DNA from: an uncultured Pseudomonadota bacterium
GTDB lineage: Bacteria; Pseudomonadota; Alphaproteobacteria; RF32; CAG-239
Assembly: GCA_949286215.1 (NCBI GenBank)
Contig: CASDYX010000012.1
Coordinates: forward strand, 1 to 46,297
DNA: 46,297 nt
Direction of reading: 5' to 3'
The notes below the pieces were generated by a model that saw nothing but the letters and a program-made list of their open reading frames with translations, did no database searches and had not been told where the DNA came from. Positions within the stretch are counted from its first letter, which is position 1. Every line of letters begins with the position of its first letter. Below are positions 32,546-39,457 of this stretch, piece by piece. The position numbers were made by a program, and so were the translations under genes.

Positions 32546-32584
32546 TGGAGTAGAATTTTTAATATGCAAGGATAATTTTTCAAT

Positions 32585-34927
32585 ATGACTGTGAAAATCG
32601 TTTCTGAAAATCAATGTTATGGTTGCGCTGCTTGTTTTAATGCGTGTCCGGTTCGAGCAATTGAAATGAAAGCCGATAAGGAAGGTTTTGTTCGTCCAGT
32701 AGTGAATGAAGATGTTTGTGTTAACTGCAATAAGTGTGAAAAGGTTTGTCCTGCTCTGCATTGTGACGAATTGAAAAATAATTATGCTGTACGTTTTTTT
32801 GCTGTGCAAAATAGTAACGCCAATATGGTGAAAAAAAGTTCGTCGGGCGGAATTTTTGCTTTGTTGGCAGAACATATTTTGGCACAAAAAGGGGTGGTTT
32901 ATGGTGCAGCTTTTGATGATGAAAATGTTTTGCGCCATGTGCGGGTAGATGATTTTGCAGAGCTTGAAAAATTACTCGGTTCTAAATATGTACAAAGTGA
33001 TATCGGGTCTGTTTTTATGCAAGTGCGTGCGGATTTGCACGAGCATAAACAAGTGTTGTTTATGGGTACTCCCTGTCAGGTTGCCGGTTTGAAGGCGTTT
33101 TTAGGGAAAAATTATGATAATTTACTTTTGGTTGATTTGTTGTGTCATGGTGTTCCATCTCCCGAGGTATGGAAATTATATTTGAAAAATTTAGGAATTA
33201 GAGAAAAAACACATATTGAATTTCGCAATAAGGATAAAGGCTGGAAAAATTTTTCTTTGGTAATTGATGGTAAAGTTCATGACCTTCATTCTGAAAATTC
33301 TTATATGTTGGGGTTCTTAAATAATCTTTATTTACGAAAAAGTTGTCATCAATGCCAATTTTGCGGTGTAAAAAGATGTTCTGATTTTACTCTGGGTGAT
33401 TTTTGGGGTGTCTCTTCTTATCGCCAACATTTGGATGATGATAAGGGAACCTCTGTGGTTATGGTTAATTCGCCTAAAGCGGGTTTATTATTGGAAAAAT
33501 TAAAAGAAAAAGTATCATTTTGCGAACAGGTTCCGGCAGATGCCGTAATATTGGGTAATCCTTCTTTGAGTAAGCCGGCAACAGCTCATGTCGCTCGAGA
33601 AGAATTTTTTAGTGCTTTACAAAAAGAACAAAATTGGAAATCTCTGGCAGATATGTTTATTAAGACTAATGTGGTTGCTAAGCACAAAGTTGGTATTCTT
33701 AATTTGCAACATAGTAGTAATTTTGGAGCATGTTTGGTTGCTTATGCTTTGCAAAAAGCCATTGAAAAAACTGGTAACAGAGCTGAAATTATTGATTTTC
33801 GTCCTGAAAGTCAGGTTAAAAAATCTGAATATCGGCATAAAGGAAAGTTTTTTGAAGAATTTCGCCAGGCTTTTTTGAAGAGAAGTCAGGTTTGTTGGAA
33901 CTTCGATGATTTGAGTGAGTTGAACTCAAAGTATGATACCTTTGTGGTCGGAAGTGACCAAGTTTGGCGCTATTTATATAGTTTTCGTAATTTGCCAGAG
34001 TTCTTCTTGGAATTTGCGGATAATGGTAAAAATTTAATCTCCTATGCAGCTAGCTTCGGGGTCGATTTTTGGGAGGGGAGTGATGAAGCAACTGAGCAAG
34101 TCAAAAAAGATTTGACACGCTTTTCGGCCGTTTCGGTAAGAGAAACGTCAGGTGTAGATATTTGTCAGAATATGTTCCATGTCGATGCTACTCAGGTTTT
34201 AGATCCGACGTTATTATTACAAAAGGAAGATTATGAGCCAATTATTGAAAAAGAAGCTCAAAACAATAACATTGATAAGAAATATATTGCTTATATGTTG
34301 TTAGATGACAATTCGGAGACAATGGTTGCTTTACAATCTATTGCAAATGAGAAAAATTTGGAATTGGTTGATATTTACAATAATCCTCAGGTGCAAGCTC
34401 AGAGTAGTCAATTTCGTCATATCGGAGAATGGTTGAATTTAATCAAAAACGCTGAATTTGTGGTTACAGATTCTTTTCATTGTGTTTGTTTTTCTTTAAT
34501 TTTTAAAAAAGATTTTTTATGCGTTATTAATTCACAAAGAGGGGCTTCTCGATTGGAAAGTTTGTTGGGAAGTTTGAATTTGGAAACACATTTGGTTGAT
34601 AAGCTTGAGAAGAAATCAGTGGAGACTGTCGGTATTGATTATGATATCGTTGAGCCATTATTGAAGGAAAAACAAAAATCTTCTTTTGCTTTTCTTAAAG
34701 AAAGTTTGGATTTGATGCCAAAAACAAAAGCCAATAAAAAAGAAATTAAGACCTTAAAGTTATTTAATAAGTTTGTTTTGTGGCGGACGATTAAAAAAGG
34801 GCATGTAAGTGTTGGGCGATTATTTAATATGTTGCCTGTTTGGAAGACCATTCAAACCCGAAATCGTTGCAAATATTTGCTATTTGCTTGTATTCCTATA
34901 TTTGAAATTATACGCAGAGAAAAATAA
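32585..34927 (+). CDS. Fusion: 2[4Fe-4S] ferredoxin / F420-hydrogenase beta-like domain / polysaccharide pyruvyl transferase
   Basis: The 780-aa protein has three modules. Residues 8-60 hold two [4Fe-4S] motifs (Cys11, 14, 17, 21 and Cys45, 48, 51, 55). About 68-345 match the coenzyme F420 hydrogenase/dehydrogenase beta-subunit family, with SSSGGIFALLAE, LGSKYVQSD, FMGTPCQVAGLKAFL, DLLCHGVPSPEVW and CQFCGVKRCSDFTLGDFWG. About 366-690 match polysaccharide pyruvyl transferases: LNLQHSSNFGACL, DTFVVGSDQVWR, SYAASFG, RETSGVDI, DPTLLL and VTDSFHCVCFSLIF. The C-terminal ~90 residues are basic. The two families often sit side by side in capsule/EPS loci; here they are one chain. It probably adds a pyruvyl ketal to a surface glycan; the iron-sulfur half's role is unknown. 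Confidence 0.88.
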   Translation: MTVKIVSENQCYGCAACFNACPVRAIEMKADKEGFVRPVVNEDVCVNCNKCEKVCPALHCDELKNNYAVRFFAVQNSNANMVKKSSSGGIFALLAEHILAQKGVVYGAAFDDENVLRHVRVDDFAELEKLLGSKYVQSDIGSVFMQVRADLHEHKQVLFMGTPCQVAGLKAFLGKNYDNLLLVDLLCHGVPSPEVWKLYLKNLGIREKTHIEFRNKDKGWKNFSLVIDGKVHDLHSENSYMLGFLNNLYLRKSCHQCQFCGVKRCSDFTLGDFWGVSSYRQHLDDDKGTSVVMVNSPKAGLLLEKLKEKVSFCEQVPADAVILGNPSLSKPATAHVAREEFFSALQKEQNWKSLADMFIKTNVVAKHKVGILNLQHSSNFGACLVAYALQKAIEKTGNRAEIIDFRPESQVKKSEYRHKGKFFEEFRQAFLKRSQVCWNFDDLSELNSKYDTFVVGSDQVWRYLYSFRNLPEFFLEFADNGKNLISYAASFGVDFWEGSDEATEQVKKDLTRFSAVSVRETSGVDICQNMFHVDATQVLDPTLLLQKEDYEPIIEKEAQNNNIDKKYIAYMLLDDNSETMVALQSIANEKNLELVDIYNNPQVQAQSSQFRHIGEWLNLIKNAEFVVTDSFHCVCFSLIFKKDFLCVINSQRGASRLESLLGSLNLETHLVDKLEKKSVETVGIDYDIVEPLLKEKQKSSFAFLKESLDLMPKTKANKKEIKTLKLFNKFVLWRTIKKGHVSVGRLFNMLPVWKTIQTRNRCKYLLFACIPIFEIIRREK

Positions 34928-34930
34928 AAA

Positions 34931-34957
34931 AAGCCCTGTAACAGGGCTTTTTTTTTG
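34931..34957 (+). terminator. Rho-independent terminator of the fusion gene
   Basis: The stem AAGCCCTG / CAGGGCTT (34931-34949) has a TAA loop and a following T-run. It starts three bases after the stop codon. Confidence 0.93.
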
Positions 34958-35014
34958 TAACAAGAAAACTACCGGCTAGGCCGGTAGTTCCAAAGAGCTT
35001 ACAGCTTTACAGAT

Positions 35015-35082
35015 AAAAAACTCCTTTGCTAAAATAAAGTGACGGTCTGGCAACTGTCTAATAAAAAGCAAAGGAGTTTTTT
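35015..35082 (+). promoter_or_regulatory. Leader hairpin that can sequester the tnpA ribosome-binding site
   Basis: AAAAAACTCCTTTGCT (35015-35030) is perfectly complementary to AGCAAAGGAGTTTTTT (35067-35082), which contains the Shine-Dalgarno AAGGAG. The pairing would hide the tnpA start, a mode of repression known for IS200. The 36-nt loop holds TGACGGTCTG (35040-35049), complementary to CAGACCGTCA downstream of tnpA (35546-35555). Confidence 0.8.
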
Positions 35083-35083
35083 T

Positions 35084-35533
35084 ATGAACACACATACAAT
35101 AGCACACACAACATGGAATTGTAAATACCATGTAGTATTTGCACCGAAGTATAGAAGAAAGGCGTTTTACGGAGGACGTCGTCTAGAAATAGGACAAATT
35201 CTTAGAGAATTATGTCGGTGGAAAGGAGTAACAATAATAGAAGCGGAAGTATGTACAGATCACGTTCATATGTTACTGGAGATTCCACCTAAGTTTTCGG
35301 TAAGCTCAATAATGGGCTATCTCAAAGGTAAAAGCAGTCTCTCGATATATGAACGGTGGGGAAATGCAAAATTTCGATATCGCAACAGGGAATTTTGGTG
35401 TCGAGGGTACTATGTTGATACCACAGGGAAGAATACTCAAAAAATTACTGAGTATATACGAAATCAACTTAAAGAAGACGCAGAGCAAAGTCAATTAACT
35501 ATGGATTTTGACCCGTTTACGGGTAGCAAGTAA
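35084..35533 (+). CDS. tnpA: IS200/IS605 family transposase TnpA (Y1 type)
   Basis: A small single-strand-DNA transposase of the HUH/Y1 class. From the ATG at 35084 (AAGGAG eight bases upstream) it has 149 aa, the standard length. It shows TTWNCKYHVVFAPKYRRKAF, the metal-binding HUH in TDHVHMLLEIPP, GYLKGKSSLSIYERW, REFWCRGYYVDTTGKN and the catalytic Tyr in ITEYIRNQ. No frameshift or internal stop, so it could be active. The longer in-frame start at 35039 lies inside the leader hairpin and is unlikely. Confidence 0.95.
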   Translation: MNTHTIAHTTWNCKYHVVFAPKYRRKAFYGGRRLEIGQILRELCRWKGVTIIEAEVCTDHVHMLLEIPPKFSVSSIMGYLKGKSSLSIYERWGNAKFRYRNREFWCRGYYVDTTGKNTQKITEYIRNQLKEDAEQSQLTMDFDPFTGSK

Positions 35534-35636
35534 CATTCGCCCCGTCAGACCGTCATGCGCCCTTAAGGCGTTTGCTGGCACCATTAGGGTTACACCCGCT
35601 TATGAAGAACCACCGGCTAAGCCGGTGGGTTACTTT

Positions 35637-36233
35637 TTATTTTACTTCTTGCAGAAGAATGGCCAGATTATGGGTAAATAATTTTACGGAAATGGCGAGT
35701 AAAATAATGCCAAAGAATTTTTGGAGCATATAGATTGTTCCGGCTCCTAAAATGCGGTCAATTTTTTTGCTCAATTTTATGACAATATAAACCCATATTA
35801 CGTTTAGCAATACGGCCAGAATAATATTTATATCGGCATATTGAGAACGAATGGATAATAGTGTGGTTAGACCTCCGGCACCGGCAATGAGCGGAAATAC
35901 AACCGGAATAAAAGTTGCATCTTTGGGCGAATCCGGTGAGCTTTTGAAAATTTCAATATCTAAAATCATTTCCATTGCCATTACAAAAATGATGAGTGAG
36001 CCTGCAATGGCAAATGAGGAAATGTCGACATGGAAAAGGTGTAAAAATGCTTCGCCTACATAAAAGAAGCCCATAAACATTACGAGCGAGAGAAGAGCTG
36101 CTTTGGTCGCGTTGATTTTTTTGCCTTTCTTTTTGAGGCTTAAAAATATGGGGATGGAGCCTGTGACGTCTATTACCGCAAATAAGACTACAAAAGCACT
36201 GATAAATTCTTGAATACTAAACTGACTAAACAT
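35637..36233 (-). CDS. MarC family membrane protein
   Basis: The 198-aa inner-membrane protein has about six hydrophobic helices. MarC-family proteins have no agreed function; the old link to multiple antibiotic resistance was not upheld. Family strings: FVVLFAVIDVTGSIPIFLSL near the start, FIPVVFPLIAGAGGLTTLLS in the middle and an AGTIYMLQKFFGIILLAISV stretch near the end. AAGGAAGG precedes the ATG by five bases. Its 3' end abuts the right end of the IS200-type element, whose insertion spared the coding sequence. Confidence 0.93.
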   Translation of the reverse strand: MFSQFSIQEFISAFVVLFAVIDVTGSIPIFLSLKKKGKKINATKAALLSLVMFMGFFYVGEAFLHLFHVDISSFAIAGSLIIFVMAMEMILDIEIFKSSPDSPKDATFIPVVFPLIAGAGGLTTLLSIRSQYADINIILAVLLNVIWVYIVIKLSKKIDRILGAGTIYMLQKFFGIILLAISVKLFTHNLAILLQEVK

Positions 36234-36295
36234 TTCTGCCTTCCTTTCGTGTTTGGGATAGCAGTTTGATGCGTAATAGTCAATAGAATGAATGG

Positions 36296-36958
36296 TTAAA
36301 TTTCAATTCTTACAACAACACGGCGATTTCTTTCCTGATTTTCGGGGATATATTCACCATACGTGTTTGTGTTTGGGCATTTAGGAACAATATGGCCCAT
36401 ACCAATGGCTTTGAAACGTTCTTCTTTTAAGCCTCGTGAGATAAGTGCCTGAACAATTGCGCCTGCTCGAGCAGAGGATAATTCCCAATCTGATTGAAAA
36501 CGGGAGTGTTGGGTTTCAATAGTGTCGGTATGCCCCTCTACGGCAATGCCAAAACGGCGATATTTATCACCTTTAAGCAAATTAGCTATCTTATCTAACA
36601 GTTCTTGAGAATCGGCTTTTAATTTATCTGATCCTTTTTCAAATAGTAGTGAACTTGTAATGTCTAGAGTTGCACCTTGTGCATCTGATCCAATGCCAAT
36701 ACCTTCTCCTAAATTGGCTTTTGCGGCATCATCCAAAAAGTTTAATATAATGCTGTTCATTTGCTCCGTTCCCATAGAGCCAAAGGCTGCGGCGAAAGCA
36801 TATTGTATTTGAGCGGCTTTCTTTTTATCTAGTGTTGAAGAAGCAAATAAGACAATGAACAATGCCAGCAAGAGGGTTAATAAATCCGAATAAGGAATTA
36901 GCCAGGTTTCGTCGGCGTGTTCTTCGTGAGGCTGTTCAGCAGGCTTTTTCTTGACCAT
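36296..36958 (-). CDS. motB: Flagellar motor stator protein MotB
   Basis: It anchors the stator to peptidoglycan and carries the ion-binding aspartate. From the ATG at 36958 (AAGGA eight bases upstream) it has 220 aa; an upstream in-frame start at 37060 would overlap motA. The basic N-terminus (MVKKKPAEQPHEE) leads into the single membrane helix with WLIPYSDLLTLLLALFIVLF (the essential Asp in PYSD). The OmpA-type peptidoglycan domain follows, with GIAVEGHTDTI, SDWELSSARA and ENQERNRRVVVRIEI. It is paired with motA 10 nt upstream. No other flagellar gene is in this window. A non-flagellar gliding or transport role cannot be excluded. Confidence 0.92.
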   Translation of the reverse strand: MVKKKPAEQPHEEHADETWLIPYSDLLTLLLALFIVLFASSTLDKKKAAQIQYAFAAAFGSMGTEQMNSIILNFLDDAAKANLGEGIGIGSDAQGATLDITSSLLFEKGSDKLKADSQELLDKIANLLKGDKYRRFGIAVEGHTDTIETQHSRFQSDWELSSARAGAIVQALISRGLKEERFKAIGMGHIVPKCPNTNTYGEYIPENQERNRRVVVRIEI

Positions 36959-36968
36959 GTTTTTTTCC

Positions 36969-37739
36969 TTAGTCTTGACGAGCTTTTCTTTCGCTCGCTG
37001 GAATAAATGCTTGTAATTTTGCTTCCATTGCCATGGATGATGCTCCGGATTGCAAGGCAAGAGCGCCTTCCAATATCATTTTTTTTACTTCAACCTCTGC
37101 AGCTGATATTCTTTTGAGCTTATTGGCAAACGGGTGCCAACAAACGTAACCGGTAAAAATACCAAGTAAGGTTGCAACAAAGGCGGCTGCGATTGAGTGT
37201 CCTAATTTATCTATGTCTGATAAGTTGCCGAGAGCGGCAATTAGTCCAATAACAGCACCCAAAACCCCAAGTGTCGGAGCATACATTCCGCCTTGTGAAA
37301 ATATAGAAGCGTTAGCGCGGTGTCTTTCTTCCATTTGTTTGATATCATTCTCTGCTGTTTCATAAATAAAATCAGCGCTAAAACCATCTGCAACCATAGA
37401 AAGAGTTGATTTGATGAACGGGTCCTCTATTTCACTCGCTTTCTTTTCTATTGCCATAATGCCTTCTTGTTTAGCGGATTTGGCTAGGCCAACAAATAAG
37501 TCAAAAACTTCTTGTTTGCTCATTTGCGGTTTTCCGCAGAAGATAATTTTGCAGAGAGTTGGAAATCTTTTAAGTTCTTCCATGGTAAACGCGTTAAACA
37601 ATGCTGCGGCAGTTCCTGCAAAAATAATTAAATATGCCGCTGGATTAATGAGAGCGTGGGGGTCGGCTCCTTTTAGATACATGCCTATACCAATAGAAGC
37701 AATACCAGCAGATAAGCCAATAACGGTGGATTTTTCCAT
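36969..37739 (-). CDS. motA: Flagellar motor stator protein MotA
   Basis: Ion-channel subunit of the stator. The 256-aa protein has four membrane segments (about 5-25, 32-52, 150-175, 183-205). Typical strings: INPAAYLIIFAGTAAALF, the cytoplasmic loop with KSAKQEGIMAIEKKASEIEDPF, then GGMYAPTLGVLGAVIGLIAAL and AAAFVATLLGIFTGYVCW, with the C-terminal FIPASERKAR found in MotA/MotP proteins. AAGGA lies seven bases before the ATG. It precedes motB by 10 nt. Length and layout match the shorter MotA/MotP-type rather than the long gamma-proteobacterial type. Confidence 0.92.
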   Translation of the reverse strand: MEKSTVIGLSAGIASIGIGMYLKGADPHALINPAAYLIIFAGTAAALFNAFTMEELKRFPTLCKIIFCGKPQMSKQEVFDLFVGLAKSAKQEGIMAIEKKASEIEDPFIKSTLSMVADGFSADFIYETAENDIKQMEERHRANASIFSQGGMYAPTLGVLGAVIGLIAALGNLSDIDKLGHSIAAAFVATLLGIFTGYVCWHPFANKLKRISAAEVEVKKMILEGALALQSGASSMAMEAKLQAFIPASERKARQD

Positions 37740-37811
37740 TTGAGAATCCTTCTAATTATCAATATTTAAGAAATAATATAAGAATTTTTTTAATTTTCAG
37801 TAAATTGAAGC

Positions 37812-38168
37812 TTAAAGAAGATGTTCTTGCCATTCCTTCTCCTTAAATCCGGTGAGAACAAAGTTACTACCAATGAGAATCGGACGTTTAACCAACATGC
37901 CGTTTGAGGCTAAGAGTTGTCTTTGTTCGCTTTCAGAGAGGAGAGGGAGTTTGTCTTTTAGGCCTAAAGATTTATAAAGTAATCCTGAGGTATTGATAAA
38001 GCGCTTTAAGGGGAGATTTCCTTTTGTTTGCCAAGAGGCAATTTCTTCAGCAGTGGGATTGTCTTCAACAATGTGGCGGGCTGTGAATTCAATTTTATGT
38101 TCTTCCAACCAGTGTCGAGCCTTTTGACAGGTTGAGCATTTGGGGTATTCTAAAAATAAATATTTCAT
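37812..38168 (-). CDS. ArsC/Spx-family thioredoxin-fold protein
   Basis: The 118-aa protein from the ATG at 38168 (GAGG eight bases upstream) matches the arsenate reductase (ArsC)/Spx/YffB family. It shows YLFLEYPKCSTCQKARHWLEE with a CxxC near residues 10-13, then LKRFINTSGLLYKSLGLKDKL and the conserved Arg-Pro in VKRPILIGSNFVLTGFKEKEW. No ars operon surrounds it, so a general thiol-redox or regulatory role like YffB is as likely as arsenate reduction. It is divergent from the ROK kinase gene. A longer in-frame extension to 38342 overlaps that gene and has no ribosome-binding site. Confidence 0.87.
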   Translation of the reverse strand: MKYLFLEYPKCSTCQKARHWLEEHKIEFTARHIVEDNPTAEEIASWQTKGNLPLKRFINTSGLLYKSLGLKDKLPLLSESEQRQLLASNGMLVKRPILIGSNFVLTGFKEKEWQEHLL

Positions 38169-38246
38169 GATTTTCCTCAGAATTGATTGCTTTTCTTTAC
38201 TATAAGTCATATATTTATAAAAGACAACCAGATTAGGGAGATTTTT

Positions 38247-39140
38247 ATGCAGAAATTTAAGACTTTTCTTGCCTTTGATATTGGCGGAACAAAAATTGCT
38301 TATGCTTTGGTGTCTCAGGATGGAAAGCTCCTTTCCGAGCAAATTAGAATCGCTACACCTAAAGACAATAAAGTTCTATATGAGACGTTAAAGGATATTG
38401 TTCATCAATTCGAAAGTCAGATTGATGGTGTGGCAATTGCAACGGCCGGAGAAGTTAATAAGGAAAATTCAGAAATTATTGCATCGGTCGGAAATATGCC
38501 CGAAGGGTATATGCATACAGATTTTGTCTCCCTCTCATCAAAGCCGGTTTATGTGGAAAATGATGCCAATGCGGCTATGTGGTCAGAGTATCGCTTAGGT
38601 GCTGCTAAAGGAACTCAAAATTCTATGTTGGTGGCTATTGGTACCGGTGTCGGTTTGGCTTTTATTGTGAACGGCATGCTCTTAAAAGGAAAGTCTGGTG
38701 CCGGAGGAGAGGCGCATTTCTCTGTTAATCGTGAGAAAAAAAGGAAGTGTAGCTGCGGTTTATGGGATTGTTATGAGATTTATGCTTCCGGAACCGCTTT
38801 AGGACTGGATGCTAAGGAAGTTTACGGTAGAGATGATGTTTCCAGTCACGATGTGATTAATGGTTTGAAAGAAAAGAATCCTTTGGCGGTAAAAGCATAT
38901 CAGATTTGGGAAAGCGATGTTGTTCGCGGTATTGCCGGATTGGCTAATATCTTTGACCCTGAAGTAGTGGTGTTGTTTGGTTCTTTAACCGCTTTTATGG
39001 ATTTTGAAAAGTTACAAAAAGAAGTCAACGCTCAGATTGTGACAATGCCGTTGTTGCTTAAACATGCCGAAATGGGAAATGATGCGGCTCTTATCGGGGC
39101 AACTTTGGCGGCTGCTGAAAAACTCAATAAGGATGCTTAA
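38247..39140 (+). CDS. ROK family sugar kinase
   Basis: The 297-aa protein from the ATG at 38247 (AGGGAG upstream) phosphorylates a hexose, probably glucose or an N-acetylhexosamine. Motifs: FDIGGTKIAYAL (phosphate-binding, start), VENDANAAMWSEYRLGAAKG (catalytic Asp), AIGTGVGLAFI and the zinc-binding GEAHF...RKCSCGLWDCYEIYASG with Cys-x-Cys and Cys. VVLFGSLTAF near the end is also typical. It lacks an N-terminal HTH, so it is a kinase rather than a NagC-type repressor. A GlcNAc kinase role feeding nagA/nagB, 20 kb away, is possible but unproven. The small membrane-protein gene starts three nt after its stop. Confidence 0.9.
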   Translation: MQKFKTFLAFDIGGTKIAYALVSQDGKLLSEQIRIATPKDNKVLYETLKDIVHQFESQIDGVAIATAGEVNKENSEIIASVGNMPEGYMHTDFVSLSSKPVYVENDANAAMWSEYRLGAAKGTQNSMLVAIGTGVGLAFIVNGMLLKGKSGAGGEAHFSVNREKKRKCSCGLWDCYEIYASGTALGLDAKEVYGRDDVSSHDVINGLKEKNPLAVKAYQIWESDVVRGIAGLANIFDPEVVVLFGSLTAFMDFEKLQKEVNAQIVTMPLLLKHAEMGNDAALIGATLAAAEKLNKDA

Positions 39141-39142
39141 AC

Positions 39143-39409
39143 ATGAGACAAATTGATTCTTTTGTGATGTGGCTTGCCGTGAGTGTCTTGATTTTGGGTG
39201 GGCTGGTGTTTTCGGTTTATTTATTGTCTTTTATTTTACCGCTTGTTTTGTTGTTTTTGTTGGGCGATTTTTTGTGGAATGTCGGAAGACGTTGGTATTA
39301 TCAGAAAAAATTCGGACAAGAGACTGTGGTGATTGTTAAGAAAAAAACTCAAAATAAACCCGCTGATATAATTGATGCCGAATATGAAATTTTAGATGAT
39401 AAACATTAA
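39143..39409 (+). CDS. Small membrane protein, unknown function, 88 aa
   Basis: Two hydrophobic segments (about 8-25 and 28-42) form a hairpin-like membrane anchor, followed by a basic stretch (RRWYYQKKFG) and a soluble tail with DIIDAEYEILDD. The arrangement of two helices then a charged tail ending in a D-A-E-Y-E-type motif occurs in small alphaproteobacterial proteins of unknown role. It follows the ROK kinase gene after two bases, so it is in the same operon. A strong terminator follows directly. Confidence 0.75.
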   Translation: MRQIDSFVMWLAVSVLILGGLVFSVYLLSFILPLVLLFLLGDFLWNVGRRWYYQKKFGQETVVIVKKKTQNKPADIIDAEYEILDDKH

Positions 39410-39442
39410 AGAGAACCCGCCAATCGGCGGGTTCTCTTTTTA
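39408..39442. terminator. Bidirectional rho-independent terminator
   Basis: AAAGAGAACCCGCC (39408-39421) and GGCGGGTTCTCTTT (39426-39439) form a 14-bp stem with an AATC loop, then a T-run. It overlaps the stop of the small membrane-protein gene and lies 16 bases from the convergent glycosyltransferase gene. Confidence 0.95.
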
Positions 39443-39457
39443 AGGTTTAGCCATAAA

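Larger units (their letters stand above)
34962..35634 (+). mobile_element. IS200-type insertion sequence (tnpA only)
   Basis: Subterminal hairpins mark both ends: CTACCGGC-TAG-GCCGGTAG (34969-34987) on the left and CCACCGGC-TAA-GCCGGTGG (35610-35628) on the right. They resemble each other, as expected for IS200/IS605 elements moved by a Y1 transposase without inverted repeats or target duplication. There is one ORF (tnpA) and no tnpB or iscB. Exact cleavage points cannot be fixed from one copy; limits are approximate. It lies between the fusion-gene terminator and the 3' end of marC and appears intact. Confidence 0.85.

Noticed and set aside
32393..32584. Manganese (yybP-ykoY) riboswitch upstream of terC
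   Set aside because: TerC-family genes can have this riboswitch, but I could not find its conserved core on the minus strand, only a weak TTGACG promoter candidate.
34962..35634. TnpB/IscB or an omega-RNA-like guide in the insertion sequence
   Set aside because: The element holds only tnpA, and the remaining space is too short for a nuclease gene.
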